DNA of 64,000 nt from Acidobacteriaceae bacterium (lineage in GTDB: Bacteria > Acidobacteriota > Terriglobia > Terriglobales > Acidobacteriaceae): assembly GCA_003132405.1 (NCBI GenBank), contig PKXQ01000066.1:102111-166110 (forward strand). The letters are read 5' to 3'. Position 1 is the stretch's first letter; each line of letters begins with the position of its first letter. This document shows positions 60,900-64,000 of this stretch, piece by piece. A program made the position numbers and the translations under genes. The notes beneath the pieces are model-generated. The model was not told where the DNA came from, did not search any database, and saw only the letters and a list, made by a program, of their open reading frames with translations.

Positions 60900-63308
60900 G
60901 TGAAACACTTACCGATCAGTCTATTGAACCCCGCATTTCTGTTCATTTTTGGCGTTCTGCTCTTTTCATCCACCGCGCTCGCCCAGCCGCCTCTCGATTC
61001 CCGTCTCACCATCCTCGATTCCGTCATCAACGACGCCATCGCTCAGCAGCAGATTCCCGGCGCCGTCCTCATCGTCGGCCACGACGGGCGTGTCGCCTAT
61101 CGCAAAGCCTACGGCGACCGCGCCCTCGAACCGCATCGCGAGACGATGACCCTCGACACAATATTTGACTGTGCTTCGCTCACCAAGGTCGTTGCCACCA
61201 CAACCGCGATCATGCAGCTCTGGGAGCAGGGGAAATTTCGCATGAACGATCCCGTGGCGAAATATCTCCCCGAGTTCGCGCAAAACGGCAAAGAGGATAT
61301 TACGATCCGCCAGTTGCTGGTGCACTACTCCGGTCTCGCTCCCGATCTCGATCTAACCAAGCCCTGGGAAGGGAAAGAAACCGCCGAGCGTATGGCCTTC
61401 GAGGAAGCTCCCGAATGGGCTCCCGGATCTCAGTTCGTCTACAGCGATATCAATTTCGTCGTGGTGGGCGCGCTGGTCGAGCGGCTATCGGGCCAATCCC
61501 TCGATCAATACACGGCGCAACATATTTTTGCCCCCCTGGGCATGAAAGAGACACGATACAACCCCCCGCCTTCATGGGAGCCCCGCATCGCTCCCACCGA
61601 AGAAGATGAGAATCATCGCCTCCTCCGCGGAGTCGTCCATGACCCCACTGCGCGCCGCATGGGCGGAGTCGCCGGGCATGCCGGAATATTCTCCACCGCC
61701 GACGATCTCGCAATCTTCGCGCAAGCTTTGCTCGATGGCGGCCGCGGCATTCTGACTTCGGCGACGGTTGCCAAGATGACCGCGCCGCAGCAGCCGGTCA
61801 ATGGAACCGTGCTGCGGGGATTTGGCTGGGACATTGACTCTCCATGGTCAAGCAATCGTGGAGAACTCTTCCCCGTAGGCAGTTACGGGCACACCGGATT
61901 CACCGGCACTTCGCTGTGGATCGATCCGACAACCAGAACCTACATCGTTCTCCTCACCAATGCCGTGCACATGAAAATGGGTCCGCCGAAAGAGCGCGGA
62001 AGCGCCGCATCGCTGCGTACGAAAATTGCCACCGCCGTGGCTGCGGCACTCGCGCTCGATCCGTCGGAAGCCGAGAAGCTGCGCCTGGCCGCCATTACCG
62101 GCTACAACGAAATGCAGAGCGCGGCCCGCAAGCTGTCCGCGCGCAACGGAGCAGTGAAGACGGGAATCGACGTGCTCGAAGAGACGAGCTTCGCCGCGCT
62201 CCATCCAAAGAAGGGCGGCGCTCCGCGCAGCATCGGCGTACTCACCAATCAAACCGGCATCGACGCGGAAGGCAAGCGCACAATCGACGTGCTCGCGAGC
62301 GTCCCCGGGATTTCGCTCGATGCGATCTTCAGCCCTGAACACGGCGTGACTGGCACCCTCGACACGCTCGATGTCAAAAATACAAAAGACGCCGCGACAG
62401 GAATTACCGTCTACAGCGTGTATGGAGGCAGCGACGCCGCGCGCCGTCCGCCGATCGACGTGCTCAAGCGCCTCGACGCCGTCGTGATCGACGTAGCCGA
62501 CGTAGGTGCGCGCTTTTACACCTATGAAGCCACGATCGGATATTTTCTCGAAGCAGCCGCGAAGGCCGACGTCGAAATTGTCATCCTCGATCGCCCCAAT
62601 CCCATCACCGGATCATTCGTGCAGGGCCCCATGTCCGATGAAGGCACGGAAAAGTTTACGAATTATTTTTCCGAGCCCGTCCGCCACGGAATGACTTTGG
62701 GCGAGCTCGCGAAAATGGTCAACGCAGAACGCCACATTGGCGCCCGTCTCGAGGTAGTGACGATGCAAGGCTGGCAGCCCGGCGACTGGTTCGATTCCAC
62801 CGGCCTGCCATGGGTGAATACCTCGCCCAATTTGCGTAGCGTAACCGAGGCCACTCTTTATCCCGGCGTAGCCGAGATCGAGGGCACCAACGTCTCCGTC
62901 GGTCGCGGCACAGACACCCCTTTCGAAGTCGTTGGCGCGCCCTGGATCAAGGCTCGCGAATTCGCCACGTACATGAACGCGCGTGGCATTCAAAGCGTCC
63001 GCTTCGTCCCCATCATTTTCACTCCCACATCGAGTAATTTCGCTGGCGAGCGCTGTGAAGGTGTCAATCTGATCGTCCTCGATCGAAATACTTTGGACTC
63101 ACCCGAATTAGGTATTGAGTTGGCGTCGGCGCTCCGCAAGCTCTACCCCAACGACTTCAGGCTTGAGAAGATGATGGACTTACTCAACAATCAATCCGTC
63201 TATGACGCGATTCAAGCGGGCGAAGATCCCAGGCGAATCGCCGAAGACTGGCAGGAACGGCTCGACGCATTCCTGCGTATGCGGGAAAAATACCTGTTAT
63301 ACAAATAG
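60900..63308 (+). CDS. Exported serine hydrolase fused to NamZ-type exo-N-acetylmuramidase (DUF1343)
   Basis: 802 residues from a GTG at 60900; a GTG at 60876 would add eight residues. Signal peptide (ISLLNPAFLFIFGVLLFSST, ending ALAQ). Residues about 30-410 are a beta-lactamase-like serine hydrolase with DCASLTKVVATTTAIM, YSDINFVVVG and GHTGFTGTSLWID. Residues about 440-800 match DUF1343 (IGVLTNQTGIDAEGKRTIDV, FSPEHGV, VIDVADVGARFYTYEATIGY, ILDRPNPI, GTNVSVGRGTDTPFEVVGAP). DUF1343 proteins include NamZ, which releases terminal MurNAc from wall fragments in the periplasm. The chain thus joins a peptide-acting and a sugar-acting wall hydrolase, next to murQ. Confidence 0.93.
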   Translation: MKHLPISLLNPAFLFIFGVLLFSSTALAQPPLDSRLTILDSVINDAIAQQQIPGAVLIVGHDGRVAYRKAYGDRALEPHRETMTLDTIFDCASLTKVVATTTAIMQLWEQGKFRMNDPVAKYLPEFAQNGKEDITIRQLLVHYSGLAPDLDLTKPWEGKETAERMAFEEAPEWAPGSQFVYSDINFVVVGALVERLSGQSLDQYTAQHIFAPLGMKETRYNPPPSWEPRIAPTEEDENHRLLRGVVHDPTARRMGGVAGHAGIFSTADDLAIFAQALLDGGRGILTSATVAKMTAPQQPVNGTVLRGFGWDIDSPWSSNRGELFPVGSYGHTGFTGTSLWIDPTTRTYIVLLTNAVHMKMGPPKERGSAASLRTKIATAVAAALALDPSEAEKLRLAAITGYNEMQSAARKLSARNGAVKTGIDVLEETSFAALHPKKGGAPRSIGVLTNQTGIDAEGKRTIDVLASVPGISLDAIFSPEHGVTGTLDTLDVKNTKDAATGITVYSVYGGSDAARRPPIDVLKRLDAVVIDVADVGARFYTYEATIGYFLEAAAKADVEIVILDRPNPITGSFVQGPMSDEGTEKFTNYFSEPVRHGMTLGELAKMVNAERHIGARLEVVTMQGWQPGDWFDSTGLPWVNTSPNLRSVTEATLYPGVAEIEGTNVSVGRGTDTPFEVVGAPWIKAREFATYMNARGIQSVRFVPIIFTPTSSNFAGERCEGVNLIVLDRNTLDSPELGIELASALRKLYPNDFRLEKMMDLLNNQSVYDAIQAGEDPRRIAEDWQERLDAFLRMREKYLLYK

Positions 63309-63338
63309 CTAGGCTCATAATTCTGATCCCCGACAGAG

Positions 63339-63374
63339 GGTCCTTTGTGGTCCTTCGTGGCCTTGGTGGTTAAC
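63339..63374. repeat. Dispersed CCTTTGTGGTCCTTCGTGG repeat
   Basis: TCCTTTGTGGTCCTTCGTGG followed by CCTTGGTGGTTAAC is a tandem-like motif with a 9-base period, related in style to the ACCGC repeats elsewhere in the window and like unexplained dispersed repeats of many environmental genomes. It lies just before a small gene. Confidence 0.55.
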
Positions 63375-63455
63375 GATTTCTCTCCCTCTCGTCGAGAAAC
63401 TTCACGCGATTCCCGCACCCTAAGCTACAATGCCAGTACAAGGTTGACCCCTGAA

Positions 63456-63728
63456 ATGACCGAAAATCTGCTTCATATCCCAGGCCAGTTTTACCGTTGT
63501 GCCGGCCCGAATTGCGGCGTGCTCAAGGGCGGCAGCGACCGCTGGTGGGTGATGTGGAGTTCGTTTGGCGATTACGAAATCCCGGTCATGCACTTGGCCC
63601 CGTGGGATGAAAAGCTGGCGGTGGAGCAGGGCGCAATGCACGTTTGCGGCGAAGGTTGCGCGCAAAAACTCCAGTCGCAGTTCATGGACAACGTGCTGGC
63701 GAATCGCTCGCGCAAAACTAGCGGTTAG
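63456..63728 (+). CDS. Small cysteine-rich protein of unknown function
   Basis: 90 residues from ATG 63456; the frame upstream is repeat sequence. Two cysteine pairs, in FYRCAGPNCGVLKGGS (about 15 and 20) and MHVCGEGCAQKLQSQFM (about 64 and 68), could bind one zinc ion. The middle is aromatic (DRWWVMWSSFGDYEIPVMHL). Similar short proteins are annotated as hypothetical in Acidobacteria. It is probably cytoplasmic and might be a nucleic-acid or protein adaptor; no role can be assigned. Confidence 0.7.
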   Translation: MTENLLHIPGQFYRCAGPNCGVLKGGSDRWWVMWSSFGDYEIPVMHLAPWDEKLAVEQGAMHVCGEGCAQKLQSQFMDNVLANRSRKTSG

Positions 63729-63834
63729 TTTGACCCGCGCAATGTCCGGTGCGAAAAACGTTTGAGCTAACTCGCATTCGGGGCGTCCGCATCTGAGTTT
63801 GCAAGCGAGTTACTAAGTTCGTTGAGGTAGCTTC

Positions 63835-64000
63835 ATGAAAGTTTCTGCTCCTTGTATCTGGGTTTTGCTCACCGCGGCAGCATTCGCCCAGTCTTCAACC
63901 CCGCCCGACCCCGCAAAAACTTCAGCGGAAAAATCTCTGCTGACCATCCCCGCCGGAACATCCATCCCGCTCTCGCTGAAACAGGCATCTCTGACAATGT
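63835..64000 (+). CDS. Secreted protein, 3' end beyond the window
   Basis: ATG 63835 with GAGGTAG about eight bases upstream opens a frame that runs off the window after 55 codons. A signal peptide (KVSAPCIWVLLTAAAFAQ) is followed by a proline-rich stretch and LLTIPAGTSIPLSLKQASLT. That phrase resembles the start of beta-barrel-like exported domains with TrbI/VirB10-type similarity that are common in Acidobacteria. The function is open until the rest of the gene is seen. Confidence 0.7.
   Translation, partial: MKVSAPCIWVLLTAAAFAQSSTPPDPAKTSAEKSLLTIPAGTSIPLSLKQASLTM

Noticed and set aside
1..64000. CRISPR array or prophage
   Set aside because: No regularly spaced repeats, cas-like genes or phage structural genes were seen.

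Overview
The window is a GC-rich chromosome segment that most resembles an Acidobacteriota (Terriglobia-type) soil bacterium. This is an inference. It rests on secreted pro-kumamolisin (S53) and S9 peptidases, secreted beta-propeller proteins, a CYTH/XdhC/NuoB housekeeping mix, and a tRNA with an 8/4 acceptor/T-stem geometry of a kind reported from Acidobacteria. It also rests on dispersed intergenic repeats built on ACCGC(A/C)GAG(A/G)CGCCGAG. No phage, conjugative or CRISPR module is visible; the only mobile-type gene is a REP-associated (RAYT) transposase at 5.7-6.2 kb.

Layout. 0-6.5 kb: two tandem secreted beta-propeller paralogues, a DUF985 cupin with a 39-residue membrane protein, a small c-type cytochrome, lysS, and the RAYT gene with its REPs. 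6.5-17.5 kb: a secreted SnoaL-like protein, two tandem XerC/D recombinases, a degenerate HD-GYP membrane protein, a three-domain acyl-activating/carrier/acyltransferase protein, a VapBC pair, and secA. 17.5-23.3 kb: CYTH phosphatase/cyclase, XdhC, the unusual tRNA with a small-RNA candidate beside it, a zinc alcohol dehydrogenase, an orphan nuoB, a zinc-ribbon membrane protein and a YdeI/DUF1905 protein. 23.3-33.1 kb: secreted S9 and S53 peptidases, a secreted glycosidase-like protein, a DEAD-box helicase and a frameshifted DUF4386 gene. 33.3-36.3 kb: the classic rpsO-pnp pair.

36.3-56.6 kb is a surface-polysaccharide region. A three-gene operon (HAD-UbiA fusion, DprE1-like, DprE2-like) could make a polyprenyl-phospho-arabinose-type donor. 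Two large membrane GT-C-type proteins and two GT2 glycosyltransferases follow. A long minus-strand operon then holds rfbF-rfbG-rfbH, an epimerase/reductase, a TPP-dependent acetolactate-synthase-like enzyme, a NeuB-family synthase, a GtrB-like glycosyltransferase and a Wzx-type flippase. Together these suggest a CDP-3,6-dideoxyhexose, possibly branched as in yersiniose, that is built and flipped for an O-antigen-like glycan. A GtrA gene next to it is broken by an in-frame UGA. 56.7-63.3 kb is wall synthesis and recycling: murA, a DinB protein, murQ, a serine hydrolase, and a divergent serine hydrolase fused to a NamZ (DUF1343) muramidase.

The strongest lead is at 19.16-19.38 kb on the minus strand. 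A class II tRNA has an 8-bp acceptor stem, 4-bp T stem, anticodon GCG, G73 and no encoded CCA. It is followed by a promoter, a short transcript candidate and an intrinsic terminator. The 5' part of that candidate RNA is colinearly complementary to the tRNA anticodon loop and D arm.
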